Shown in pieces: positions 1 to 11,484 of a stretch of DNA of 62,599 nt; the first letter of the stretch is position 1; each line of letters begins with the position of its first letter. The notes below the pieces were generated by a model. That model was not told where the DNA came from, searched no databases, and worked only from the letters and a program-made list of their open reading frames with translations. This stretch comes from Stereocaulon alpinum. Lineage: Eukaryota; Ascomycota; Lecanoromycetes; Lecanorales; Stereocaulaceae. The DNA lies in contig JAEUBA010000124.1 of the NCBI GenBank assembly GCA_018257865.1, forward strand, positions 1 to 62,599, in the 5' to 3' direction. Both the position numbers and the translations under genes were made by a program.

Positions 1-1675
1 TCTATATCTTTTATATCTTTATTTTTAAGAAGTAGTACTATTACTATATCCTTCTTCCTCTATATATTATACTATAGTATTTTTAGGTAGGGTATATTCC
101 TTATTAGGTAAGGGCCGCCTAGATATTCTCCTATATTTAGGTAGTCTTAGTAGTCTTTACTACTCCTAAAGTCTACTTAAGGGTATTCGTTAGACTAATC
201 CTCTCTATAGATAGGGGCCGTTACCCTTATTCTACTCTAAAGAGGGTTATTAGTTATCCCCTCTTTACTACCTCCCTAGTTCCTTTCTAAGGCTTATCTA
301 TTATATCCTCTAAGGCCTTCCTCTTCCCTTTAGAGATTATTTTACGCTACCCTTCTAAGCTAATCCTTTTTAGTATCGCTAGTATAGGCCTTATTAAGTA
401 TTACTTTAGGGTCTCTTTAAAGTATTTTAGCTTATACTTAATTCTCTACCTAGCCTTAGTATTCTCCTTCTATTAGATTAAGCAGGTTTTACTCTATACT
501 AAGTACTCCCTCTTATATACTACGCACTTAAGCTTACTGCTAGCTCTTTCTACGTAATTATTAGTCGTATAGTTTTAGGCGTATATCCTATAGCGGGTGG
601 GGTATTTATACGCCTTAATAATATATCCGTACCTATAGTAGTTAAAGTACTACTTAGGGGCGGCTTCTCTCTCCTAATAATTATAAAAGAGGAGGCTATT
701 CTCTACTACTATCCCCTCTATAATAAGCTGGTTCGCCGCCTCTAGGCTTAGGACCTTAATTATTAGTATAGAGAATCTCTTCTCCCTCCTAAGTATATCT
801 AGCTTCGACGTAAATATAGGCTATTTAGCCTTTATTATCTCTAACTCTAAGTAGAGCTTCCTATTATCTTTTCTTAGGGTTTTAAAAATCCCCTATTAGT
901 CCTTTATATCTATTATCTTTTCTACTCTATAGATCGCTACTATTATTATCTTCTAAAGGACTTTCGCTAACCTATAAAGTCTCCTTACCTACCCGTCGTC
1001 CTTCTCTAACTCCTCCCTAGCCTTTACTAAGGCTATTTAGAGAATAATATCCCCCCCTATAGTCCTCCTTACTATAATAATCTCCCCAGCTACTCCCCCT
1101 ACTCCCCTAAATATTTATACTAGTTAGGGAAGAGTTACTATAGCTATCTATATCTTTTCGCTAGTATTATTAATCCTAACCGTTACCTACTTCGCTTTCT
1201 TAATATCTTCTGCCCTAGGTATAGCTAAGTAGATAGTATTTTAGCCCCTTTAGGCTATATAGGCTATATCCGCCTAGCTATTATTTACCCTTCTAGTTAG
1301 GTAGTCTTTACGCGTTAGTTAGCTACGGTACTCCTTCGCAGCGTATCTTTTAGTAGTATTCTCCTATATATACTCTATAATCCTTTCTACTATATTCTAG
1401 AAGAAGCCCTATATAATCTTATTTATATTTACCTATAGTATCCCCTAAACCTTCTCTATAAACTCTAGTAGCGCCTATTCCGTAGCCTTTATATACTATA
1501 TTCTTTCTTTAATTCTTTCCCTACCTTAAGGGCCCTATAGACCTTTAATAGGTTTCTACTATTATCGCTATTACCCTATTATCGCGTTAGGACGTATTCC
1601 TTATCTACCTTTACTACTAATACCTCCCTTCTCTCCTCCCCCCCTATCTCGTATTATTTTACTAGGTTCGTAACC
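1..1675 (-). mobile_element. RIP-degraded LINE, 5' (ORF1) part
   Basis: No open frame remains and CpA/TpG are nearly absent. Around 610-670 the minus strand resembles the stretch near 45130-45180 of the better preserved LINE-B: both look like a zinc knuckle of type CFNCxxYGH whose Cys codons have become Tyr codons by G-to-A change. The tract near 470-520 also matches the start of the LINE-B ORF1 region (44980-45010). I infer the N-terminal (gag-like ORF1) part of a Tad-like LINE read on the minus strand, cut by the left window edge. The boundary at about 1675 is approximate, set where CA/TG-containing sequence appears and the next element begins. Confidence 0.6.
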
Positions 1676-3370
1676 CAGTGTGATCGCTCGTCTAGCCTAG
1701 TAGGCCTGCTCGCCCGTCGTACTCGTTGTCGTCGCTATCAGATATTGCCGGGTCCTATTAATAACTTTATTAATACTAAGCTAAATCTAATTTCTATCTA
1801 TCTAGTTACGGTAGAAGAAGATACTAGTATAGAAGTACTTAATAGTAGCTACTCTAAGTATTTATAGCGAATTATACGATACCTTACTATAATAGCGCGG
1901 CCCTTAGATATACCTAGTAGTAAAGAGTTTTAGTTATTTAAATAGTAGGTAATAAAGTTCCTTATTAAAGATAAGTATCTATTTCGTTAAGCTAGTAAGA
2001 ATATTCTATTATAGCGTATTATTAATTCGTTATAAGACCGATAATAGATTCTACAGGAATTATATAATAATAATAAATACTAAGGTAGAGAAGGTACCTA
2101 TCGCTGTATTATAGACTAGTACTGGTAGGAGTCGTTATACGAAGATAGTACTACGTATATACGGATATATAATTCCTATCAGCGACGATTAACGCAGCGA
2201 GAAGAAGAGGAACTTTATCTAACGTAGGTATTAGGGATATAGTAGAAAATAGCTATCGACGTAGTCTATATACTACTGCGGGAGAATAAGAATTACTTAG
2301 TAGTTACTCGTAATAATTTCTTAGAGTAGCTAGAAGCTCGTATATTAAGTACTACTATATTAATAGCGGTGGCGTAGTTCCTATATAAGGACGTTATCTA
2401 CTAATATAGTTACTTCTAACGATTAGTACTTAATAGAGGACTAGAGAATAAAGATATTATTAATAATCTCGCTTAGAGATACCGAATCCGGAGAATCGTC
2501 ACCTCTACGTATTATCTATAAGCGAATAGGATAGTCGAACGTAGCTATTAGCTAATTATAGATAGACTTACTAAGATAATAGATAGAGGCCGCTATAATT
2601 AGGTTTAAAACCTATATATAATCCTTTAGGTAGATAGGATAATAGTAAAGAGAACTACTAAGATATTACTATATAGAATTAACTACGGAAATAATACTAT
2701 ATTACCTATTAAACTTACTAACCCTATATAGCAGATTCTTAACTAGGAATATATATAATCGACTGCGGAACTACTAACTCTATATATAAGATAATTATAA
2801 CGCTATAACAAGGATCTAGAAGAAACGGCGCTGTTTCTAAAAAGAATACGGGAGTCTTATAAGGAGTTATTTAATAATAGATATTAAATCCGCCTAACTC
2901 TATTTACTATTAATAATCTAGTACTCCTATATAATACTAAGCTAGAGAAGTCGTATTCCTATAAGCTAACCTTTTAATAGTTAGGCCTATTCCGTATCGC
3001 TAAGGTAAATACGGATAAAGGCACGTATATTCTAAAGGAACTGGATAAGTTAATAATAAAGGGGACTATAAATAGTAGTCGACTAAAATACTTTTACAGC
3101 TAAGCTGAACTTAATACTAGCGATAATAAATTTACTACTAATACTAGAAGCGAAGATATAGATAAAGATATAAGTATTAATAGTAGAGTAGAGTAATAGC
3201 TCCGCCTAAGGCGGCGAAGTAATAGACTAGCTATAGAAGAAGTAGTATTACCTTTACCTAAGTAGGGCTTCTTAATTATAGTACTACCTTTATAACTAGA
3301 TTAGCTACTAGACTTTATTTATACTTCCTAGGGATAGGAAGTTAATTAGGGGGGGTTAAGGATATTCGTT
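1676..3370 (+). mobile_element. RIP-degraded Gypsy pol remnant (integrase)
   Basis: Conceptual translation of the plus strand with stops read through gives an integrase core at about 2245-2545. It runs from a segment reading ENKNYLVVTRNNF, through RLVLNRGLENKD, to RRIVTSTYYLxANRIVERSY, which matches the D..D..E core of Ty3/Gypsy integrases after G-to-A and C-to-T damage. A C-terminal tail follows (to about 3150). A purine-rich tract with a run of G at about 3345-3360 could be the polypurine tract before a 3' LTR, but I could not pair it with a second LTR. Reverse transcriptase and gag are not visible, so this is a 5'-truncated or interrupted copy. It cannot be active. Confidence 0.7.
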
Positions 3371-5100
3371 AACCTTTAAGCTTACTTTCACTACTTACTA
3401 CTACTAGCTATAATACCTTTATATATATATATACCTACTATCCTCCCCTCGAATCGTAGAACTTCTAATTAAGATATATTTATATATATATCCTACTCTT
3501 AAAGTCTTACTTAGACGGATTATTAGCGTAGGTACTAGCTATTATATAGTAGCTAGTACCCCCTACTACTTCTCTTATCTATCTACTATATATACTATAA
3601 TAAACCGCCTACGTAACTTCGTCCCTAATTTCGGCGGCGAGCGCCCCAGCTAAGTATAATATACTAGAAAAATAGTTATCGCTTAATCTTACTTAGCAAA
3701 TTCTTATATCTCTTAAGCCTTAAAGCTACTATTATACCTAATACTAGTCTCCCTAGTATTAGTCTACTGCGGACGGTAGTACTTCGAATCCAGCTTCCTT
3801 TTACTAGTATCTAGGCTCTAATTAGGGAGAATAGGCTCTATACTGCGTTTTATAAAGGTCTATAAGGGATTAATACTATTACTAGGAACCCTTTATTATA
3901 TAGTACCTATTCCTTTCAGGGCTAATACCCCTAATTTTAGTATCTAGCTTATTAAAAGGGTTCTAGAGGCAGTTATAAAGTCTTATAAGCCTATCAAATT
4001 ATATAATATAAGTCGGAAGCGTAAAGTAGTACGGAGTAATAGTAATATATCTAATAAGGAGACTTCCTTTAGCTCTATTTATAGCTAGACTATTAGCCTA
4101 ACCCCCTTAATACCTAAGAGACGCCGTATAAGACTTCTTCCGGAGAATAATACTAAATTACTACGTCTATACCTAGGAGATTAAGCCGCAAAAATCGTTA
4201 AACTTAGCTAAGATTTAATCCTCTTTCCTTTTTCCTTACCGGCTACTATATATATACTTATATATATATATTATACCAGCTGCGTTTTCTAAAGGTCCGT
4301 AAGGAATTAATACTAGTTCTAGAAATACCGGAATATAGTATTACTTAAGTTAGTAAGAATAGTCTACTTATACCTCTCTTAAGTATAAAACCCTTAGATT
4401 AGCAGTCCTAGCCTCCTAAGTGCTAAATACTGCTATATATCGCGTTTTATACGTTTTCCGAAGGTTTGTAAGGGATTAATTCCGTTAATAGATTTCGTGC
4501 TAGAGTAGTTATCGATACTCTTACTATTCCCCTACCTCTAAGCCCTAGCGATTTATATTATAGAGATAAGATCCTCTATTATATAATACCTATTCCTTTA
4601 GGGCTAATACCCCTAATCTTAGTTACTAGATCGCGTGCAGCTAGTAATAATATTAAGATTTCGAGTAGATCCCTATTATAGATTAGATAGCGATAGGCCT
4701 AGCCGTAATTATCTCTACGTCTATAGCTTCTTAGCTAATTAGAAATTCGAGGACCGTCGGTCGAACTAGTAAGTAAACGTATTATTTCGTAGTAGGATTA
4801 ATTAATAGTTATAGAACGACTATTAAATAGGGGGGGGACGTATATAGTAGTATAGATAGTGCAGCTGCAGGCTTCTCAGTAGTAGGTAGTAATTAGTTAG
4901 TAGACGTTAGTTAGTTAGCGATTAGTTAGTAAGGGCTTAGCTTTAGGGACCTTTATATAATAACGAATATTACTATATCTTAGGAGGATTATTATTCTTT
5001 TCTATATATAATTATTCTAGCAATAGGTAGTCGTTACGGTTAGTAGTATTTAATTCTACCTCCGTCTTATTCGCTTCTACCTCCGTCTTATATATAGTAT
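3371..5100. repeat. RIP-degraded, internally repetitive, unclassified
   Basis: No gene. A motif beginning GCGTTTTATAAAGGT recurs in diverged form at 3845, 4282 and 4442. A second motif built on CCTATTCCTTT followed by GGGCTAATACCCCTAAT occurs near 3907 and 4588, the same distance after the first motif in both cases. A run of seven G at about 4831, followed by a different composition, could be a polypurine tract with an LTR to its right. The element type cannot be decided from sequence alone. Confidence 0.45.
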
Positions 5101-5168
5101 CCTTATACTTACGATTCTACTACTGTGATCTCTTAACCGACGCCCTTAATCCCATACCTTTATACTAT

Positions 5169-5648
5169 CTATTTAGAACGTCCTAGATTGTCGCCGCTAG
5201 CTATAATATCGCCGCCGCTAAATTATTAATATACGTATATTTAGTAATCTAGTATCTCTACTTAAATAAATTATAGACTGCGCTAACTACCTCCTATAGT
5301 AATCCTAATATCCTATAAGCCTTCCGCCCTGCTTCTATATACTATCCTACGCCTATAAGTGGCTAGGTAGGTTACGATTCTACCCCGCTGTTATATAGTC
5401 TAGGTCTCCGCCCCAGCTGGCGGTAGGGAAGGCCCGCCTATAATATATACCTATAGGTATATATATACGCATTGCTATAGATATCCTTATACGTTAGTAG
5501 CGCCTCAGTACTGCGTGGTAAGCGCTATCAATTAGTAGATAGGATACTGAATAGATATATTAGTTGCGGAGGGCCTGCAGTTAATAGTAGCGGCCTTAGT
5601 AGCGGTAATAGCACAGCTAGCAGCGACGATCTAAGACGTTCTAAATAG
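5169..5648. repeat. 480-bp element with 34-bp inverted ends
   Basis: Positions 5169-5202 and 5615-5648 are inverted repeats of each other, 31 of 34 matching; the three mismatches are all transitions, as RIP would produce. The interior is RIP-degraded and has no open frame. Size and structure suit a MITE-like or fold-back DNA element. No clear target-site duplication was seen, so the termini could lie slightly outside these positions. It marks the left edge of the gene island. Confidence 0.55.
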
Positions 5649-5655
5649 ACAGGAG

Positions 5656-5980
5656 TAGTAATAACTATAGTTAACTAATTATTACGCCCGCAGGATAGGT
5701 GTACTGAGGCCTGTAGGTAGTGTAGCTGAAATTTGAAAAAGTTGGTGGGGGTGTCAATTAGAAATGTGCGGAGTTTTGATGGAATGGTCAATATGCGCTG
5801 CCGTAACTAAGAGTTTCGAACCACACAGCCACATGGAACTAACTGGATGCGCAGCCGTACACATCTATTCCGCCCGCCGCTAAAACGAGGGTTCGCTCCG
5901 CCTGGAGACAGCTCAGGCCCAATTTTGTGTAGAACGATGCGATAAATCGAGCTTACAAGAGCTTTCTCTCCTCATTGAAT
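5656..5980. promoter_or_regulatory. Transition zone and EMC1 upstream region
   Basis: CA and TG dinucleotides return from about 5690 onward, marking the end of the RIP-affected block. The stretch before the EMC1 start includes a pyrimidine-rich tract just upstream of the ATG (about 5961-5973), common in fungal 5' leaders. No TATA box or other gene was recognised. Confidence 0.35.
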
Positions 5981-8900
5981 ATGCGCCTCTGTGTGCCAAT
6001 CCTTTTGCCGAGTGTAGCCGTTCTCTTCGCCTCCATAAGCCACGCCATCTTTGCAGACGAAGCCTACCAGACCGACTACCACATCCCTCTTCTCGGACTC
6101 CCCCAAGCTCACACTACTTTCTTTCACCGCCCTTCAGCCTCTTCAAAGGCCTCCCTATTATACACACTTTCTGATCGGCTTGTACTTGGTGCGGTCAATC
6201 CCAAAGATGGAGCGGTGATATGGCGACAACAGCTTGCGATTCATGCAGAGAATGATACGGCTTCAGGTCTTTTGACAGCACCAGAGGGAGGGGATACGCT
6301 CATTAGTGCGGTAGATGGGAAGGTTCAGACTTGGGATGCTACGGATGGTAGACTTGTATGGGAGTCGCAAAGCAAGGGAAGGATAAAGAGTATAGAGACC
6401 GTAGCGTCGCCGCAAGACGGGAAGGATGTTTTGGCACTCAGCTATGAAGGAACAAATGCCGTGATCCGGAAACTGGCATTTGACACTGGAGATTTGCTAT
6501 GGAAATTTATAGATGCGAGGTACATATTTGCTTACCCAGCTGACATGTCTCCCAGGCGCTCGTTGTGCTAACGATCTATAGCGGAGACACGCCCTACTGT
6601 CTGGTATCTTCTAAGGATAATGTGTTCTACCTTTCCCTCCATTCAGCTCTTCTCAAGGGTTTCAAGATCAAGGCCACCGAGCTGGATGCATCCACTGGAA
6701 AATCGATTGGCCAGCCCACAGTGTTAAGCTCAGACAGTGAAGTCACATCCGAGGACTCGATCTTACACGTTGGGATCAATTCTGGTGTACCTATCGTAGT
6801 ATGGACAGACAATGGTCTCAAGGCAATAAAGATCAATATAATTGGCACGAAGCAGATTACTACCGTCAATGTACCCTCCGGCCAAGGAGACGCAGCCGAG
6901 GAAATAGTCGTTCATGCCTCACGCTCATCTACGGCTCTACCACATATTCTGATCCACTACAAAGCTGCGAACTCACACTGGGCAGAGGTGTACCATATCG
7001 ATACAGCTAAAGGAACAGCTAAGAAAGCATTCGACCTTCCACTGCTTGGTGGAAAGGGCGGATTCTCGGCGAGCTCCCAGGGTACCAACGTATTCTTCAC
7101 CAGGCATACTGCATTTGAAAACATACTGCTGTCGTCAACGGCTCCAGACATACTTAACACGTGGATTCTTCGTCCTGAAAGCCATGGTGGGATGGTGGGA
7201 TCCCAAGATATCACTCATGCTGCGTCTGAGGTCATTTCGAGAGGTGGATCAACATATGCTGTGAGATCGGCTTTATCGTTACCTTCGGGGGACTGGGAAC
7301 TTATTCGCAATGGTGAACTCTCTTGGGTGAGGCCGGAAGGGCTTGCTGGCGTTACTGCTGCTGCTTTCGTTGACATTGCCAGAGAGCAAGACTTAGCCTC
7401 AGAGCTCGCAGCTGAGGGATTGCGTGATCCTCTCGCAGCCTACCTCCACCGTGTAAAACGGCATATGATGGACCTTCAATACTTACCTGACTGGGCTGGG
7501 GGCCTTCCGAATCGGCTCCTGGGAAGCTTCATTGGAGACAAAGCAGGCATCTATGACCAGGGACTACGACGTGATGGTTTCGGCTTCCATAAGATAGTAC
7601 TGATTGCAACTAAGCGTGGGCGGCTTGCAGCGTTAGATGCTGGCAATCAGGGCAAAATTATCTGGAATGTTCAAGCTGTTGCTCTGGAAGCGGAAGAGAC
7701 ATGGGATGTGCTGGATATAGAAATCGAAGAAGGTACTGCGTTCATACGAGCGAAAGGAGGAGATTTCCTCCGGGTCATTGTGAACACGGGAAGGATCCTG
7801 CAGCATCAACCTGGGTCCATGACCAAGTCCTTCAAGACATCTGTGCCTGTGTCGGATGCTTCTGGAAAGAAGGTCCTCGTCCCAGTCAACGACAATGGCT
7901 ATCTTGGAGATCTACCCAATGCAGACTTCGCAAAGGGGACGATTATCGTGACAGAAGGGGAGGATAGCGTGGTCAGAGGATGGGGCATAGTCAAGGGTAC
8001 TGAACCGGAATTAGTATGGAGGTTCATGCCAGCGTTGGGGGAAAGGGTCGAGAGCGTCATCGCTCGGCCTTCCCATGATCCTGTTGCATCGATTGGAAAA
8101 GCACTTGGCGACCGCAATGTTTTGTACAAATACCTGAACCCTAACCTCCTGCTCATCTCTGCCGTTGGCGTCGAGACCTCGACGGCGACATTTTACCTTA
8201 TTGATGCAACCTCGGGCTCCGTGATCTACTCCGTCACTCATCCAGGTGTTGATGAAGGCCAGCCAATTGTCTCTACGATATCCGAAAACTGGTTTGCATA
8301 TTCTCTGTTCTCTGAATCAATCGCCGCCACCCAAGATGCTGTACAAATCGACGGCCAAAGGCTGAAAGATTACCAGCTGGTTGTTTCCGAAATCTACGAA
8401 TCACCATATGCCAATGATCGCGGGTCACTTGGCTCCTTGTCAAATTTTTCGACTGTCTATCCCACCGCAGCAGAGAGCGATGGTACCCTTGCATCACCTC
8501 ATGTCATCTCCCAAACCTACTTGATCCCGGGCCCCATTTCTTCCATGTCTGTCACGTCCACACCCCAAGGCATTACAACTCGCTCTCTCCTATGTGTCTT
8601 ACCGGATCTTAAAGCACTCATCTCGATATCCAAGGCTTTTCTCGACCCACGGCGGCCTGTTGGTCGAGACCCTACCGCATCAGAGATGGAGGAGGGGTTG
8701 TTCCGATACAGTCCCATACTCGACTTCGAGCCCAAGTGGATTCTCACTCACAAACGAGACATCGTAAGCCTCTCAAATGTAATCACGAGCCCTTCGCTCT
8801 TGGAGAGCACGAGCTTGGTGTTTGCCTTTGGGAATATAGATCTATTTGGCTCGAGAGTTTCACCTATAGGGGCGTTTGATATATTGGGGAAAGGGTTTAG

Positions 8901-9067
8901 TAAGCTACAGCTTGTGCTCACAGTAGTCGCTTTGGCTGTTGGGACGACCCTTGTGGCCCCTCTTGTGAGTATAGCCGGGATTCCTGAGCACCCGGCTCCC
9001 GATAAAGTTTCCACTGACATATTCGCAGGTGCGGAGAAAGCAAATCGATGGGGCCTGGATAGCGTGA
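5981..9067 (+). CDS. EMC1: ER membrane protein complex subunit 1 (EMC1)
   Basis: Three exons: 5981-6519, 6582-8964, 9029-9067; 986 aa. Intron 1 (62 nt) has GTACAT, a GCTAAC branch point and TATAG; intron 2 (64 nt) has GTGAGT, CTGAC and GCAG. Splicing is needed to keep frame and restores the family's basic tail (VRRKQIDGAWIA). The product starts with a signal peptide (residues 1-22, ending SHA). PQQ-like beta-propeller repeats follow (GAVIWRQQL, GRLVWES, GDLLWKF), then a long lumenal region ending in the DUF1620 domain (about 750-950), one transmembrane helix (about 952-974) and a short cytosolic tail. EMC1 is the large lumenal scaffold of the EMC insertase, which inserts tail-anchored and multipass proteins into the ER membrane. 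An upstream in-frame TTG at 5975 is not a likely start. Codons look normal, with no RIP. Confidence 0.95.
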
Positions 9068-9357
9068 GAATTTTGAGGCCATCTTAAAGGATTACAATAG
9101 TTTTATTTGCACATCATTGTGATGTCGGAGCTCAGGGGTTTAAGGTTCGATAGTACCTTAATGTTGAACTTGCTGCTATGGACTGAAATAGTCCGATTTC
9201 TCCTACTCTATGCCAGGGCTCGACTCGCGTTCTATCAGATGTCCGTCGATAATGCTCGGGGGGTTCGCTCTCGGAGTCATTCATCCGGCACATCTCAATT
9301 GCTCTTGTGCTTTTCGGATCCTCACCATCACCGCAATGCTGAGCATAATGACAAATG

Positions 9358-9649
9358 TGTCTGTCTTCGCAGATAACATCATTCTTATGGACCGACCATT
9401 CTTCCGTTCCCTTACTCATTGTCATGGGCACGATGCAAGATTGCGTTATCCACAGAAATATAAAGATATGAAATCGGCAACTCAAGTCTATAATTACTCC
9501 GAGCTTACAAAACCTGTCTGTCTTCGCGAATACCATTATCCTTGTGGACTGATCATTCTTCCGTTCCCTTACCCACTTTCATGAGCATAGTGCAAGATTG
9601 CGTCATCCACATGGATATAAAGACGTTAAATCCGCAACTCAAGTCCATG
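9358..9649. repeat. Imperfect 157-bp-period tandem duplication
   Basis: Positions 9358-9492 and 9515-9649 are two diverged 135-bp copies at a constant offset of 157 bp. Shared blocks include TGTCTGTCTTCGC, CATTCTTCCGTTCCCTTAC, GTGCAAGATTGCG-like text and GCAACTCAAGTC. They lie between the EMC1 stop and the next start and have no convincing coding potential. The rest of 9068-9785 holds nothing else recognisable. Confidence 0.7.
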
Positions 9650-9785
9650 ACAAATCCAAGTTTGCACTCTTAAAAAGGCATTTGGTAGGCTTCGTACATT
9701 CTCGCGATACAACCTGAAAGCTCCAATTGAGTCCGTACTGGCAGTCCTGTGACCGTTCAGACATCGATAGTCTTCTGAGTCCGCC

Positions 9786-10751
9786 ATGGCCGACAGCAGG
9801 AAATACGCTTCTAAGCTCTCTGGCAAGCGCATCCTCGTCATCGGTGGCAGTAGTGGCATAGGATACTGTGTCGCCGAGGCCTCCATTGAATCCGGTGCCT
9901 CGGTCATCATTTCGTCGTCGAATGAGACTAAGCTCAATTCCAGCATCAATAATCTTTTGAAAACATATCCTTCCGCCAAAGACCGCGTGTCCGGATATCC
10001 CTGTGATTTATCCTCGCCTTCGCTGGAATCTAACATCGAGAAGCTCCTCTCCCAGTGTGGAGGCAAGCTCGACCATATCGTCAACATGGCGGGCGACAGC
10101 CTTGCTACCTCGAAGATTGAAGACATGACATTAGAAAGCATACAGAAGGCAGCTATGGTCCGCTTCAACGCGCCACTATTGCTTGCAAAGCATGCAAGGA
10201 AGTACTTGAATGCTGGTCCTGCAGCTTCTATTACCTTTACAACTGGGACCGTGAGCCAAAAACCCATGCAGGATTGGTCGACCATTGCTAGCTATGCCGC
10301 GGGTATGTCTTAGATCTTCAATGGACTTAATAAGCGGACTAATAGGATTACTAAAGGCTTGCATGGTATGACACGCAATCTTGCGCTTGACTTGGGTGAG
10401 TGATTGCTTACAGGAATGCGCCGGCTTAGTAACAGGCTTGGGCATTTACCATTGTAGACATGCTAATCTGCAAAAGCACCAATCAGAGTCAACTTGATTA
10501 GCCCTGGCGTTGTGTTGACGCCATTGTGGGACAGCATGTCAGAGGAACAGCTCGACGGATTTGTGAAGATGATGAAAGAAAAACTTCCGACTGGGGAAAT
10601 TGGTCGGCCAGAGGACGTGGCCGAATCCTATCTGTACGTCTTGCCTATTATGAATACTGGAACAGTCACTGACAAGCTAAGATACGTGATGCGCGATTGG
10701 AACTGTACTGGTTCTGTGATCAGCACGAACGGAGGATCTCTCTTGACTTAG
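9786..10751 (+). CDS. Short-chain dehydrogenase/reductase-like protein lacking the catalytic Lys
   Basis: Four exons: 9786-10302, 10357-10395, 10477-10633, 10682-10751; 260 aa. The introns (54, 81, 48 nt) all have GT..AG ends and TAAT or CTGAC branch points. The joins restore GLHGMTRNLALDLAPIRVN, a conserved core, and SYLYVMRDWNCTGSVIST near the end. The N-terminal Rossmann motif GGSSGIG (about residues 21-27), the DLSS adenine-side motif and NMAGD identify an NAD(P)-dependent SDR fold. A Tyr stands at the catalytic position (SYAAG), but the residue four places on is Leu, not the Lys of the YxxxK motif. A different acceptor for intron 1 would not give YxxxK in frame. From memory, many fungal proteins of this subgroup read Y-A-x-G-L-H-G, so this may be a family trait. 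Substrate unknown. Confidence 0.88.
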
Positions 10752-11484
10752 AAAGTGGTGGGCAATGGGCAGCCTATAGTACGGGTGGTGAGGATGCCTA
10801 CTAGCTGTAAAAGGAAAACGTCGCAATTTTGTTCTATTTTTCTCATAACATCCGTCCATAAGACAAGACCTTCATGTTTGCAGCGCTGCTTCGATACAGT
10901 ATTTGGGCATCAGTAGCCCTAACGTGCCCGATCTAGGGCCACTAAAGCCCCTGTATTGTGGCCCATCACTACTATAACAGCAATTTAGCCCTAGCCCCTC
11001 TTATGGGAACAGATCTGTCAGACCCATCTCGCTAAGTCCCATAACAGTAACAGTACTTGAAAGATGATTGGTAGAGCAGTGACTCATGGATCAGTCTTTG
11101 AAGAGCTAGACTACATCCGATGGCCTCACTGTTACTCTTCTCGCACTTGCAAGCTTAGAGGAGGGAAGGAGCCCAGGCAACCCTCCGATCTCGTGAGGCC
11201 TACACTACGCTTGCCTGAATCCGACTATATGATGTTCTTTGTATGTCGTTTTAGTCTATGCCGGTTTATTTGATTGGGGAGCATGGTCTGATTACGATCT
11301 GATGAGTCATTTGCGGCCGTCACCCTTGAGTCAACAGAACGCATCGTTGAGGAGAACAATTGGAATATCGCGGAGGCTACGGAGACGTTCATTCCGATTG
11401 CAAAGCTTTGTTGCACTTCAAAGAGCAATCTTTCAAACTTCAGCCGGCCTCAGTATTCCACACTTTAACCATATACCCGCCACA
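10752..11484. other. Intergenic, SDR to RNA cyclase
   Basis: I see no gene. The cyclase reading frame stays open upstream to 11239, but that extension begins without ATG and its sequence is not family-like. It is more likely 5' leader and promoter. Confidence 0.5.

Noticed and set aside
6520..6555. Shorter EMC1 intron ending at CCCAG (6555)
   Set aside because: It puts the second exon out of frame and meets TAA at once; the acceptor at 6581 keeps frame and has a perfect CTAAC branch point.
6627..9020. Several antisense and alternate-frame open stretches inside EMC1
   Set aside because: Shadows of the EMC1 coding sequence.
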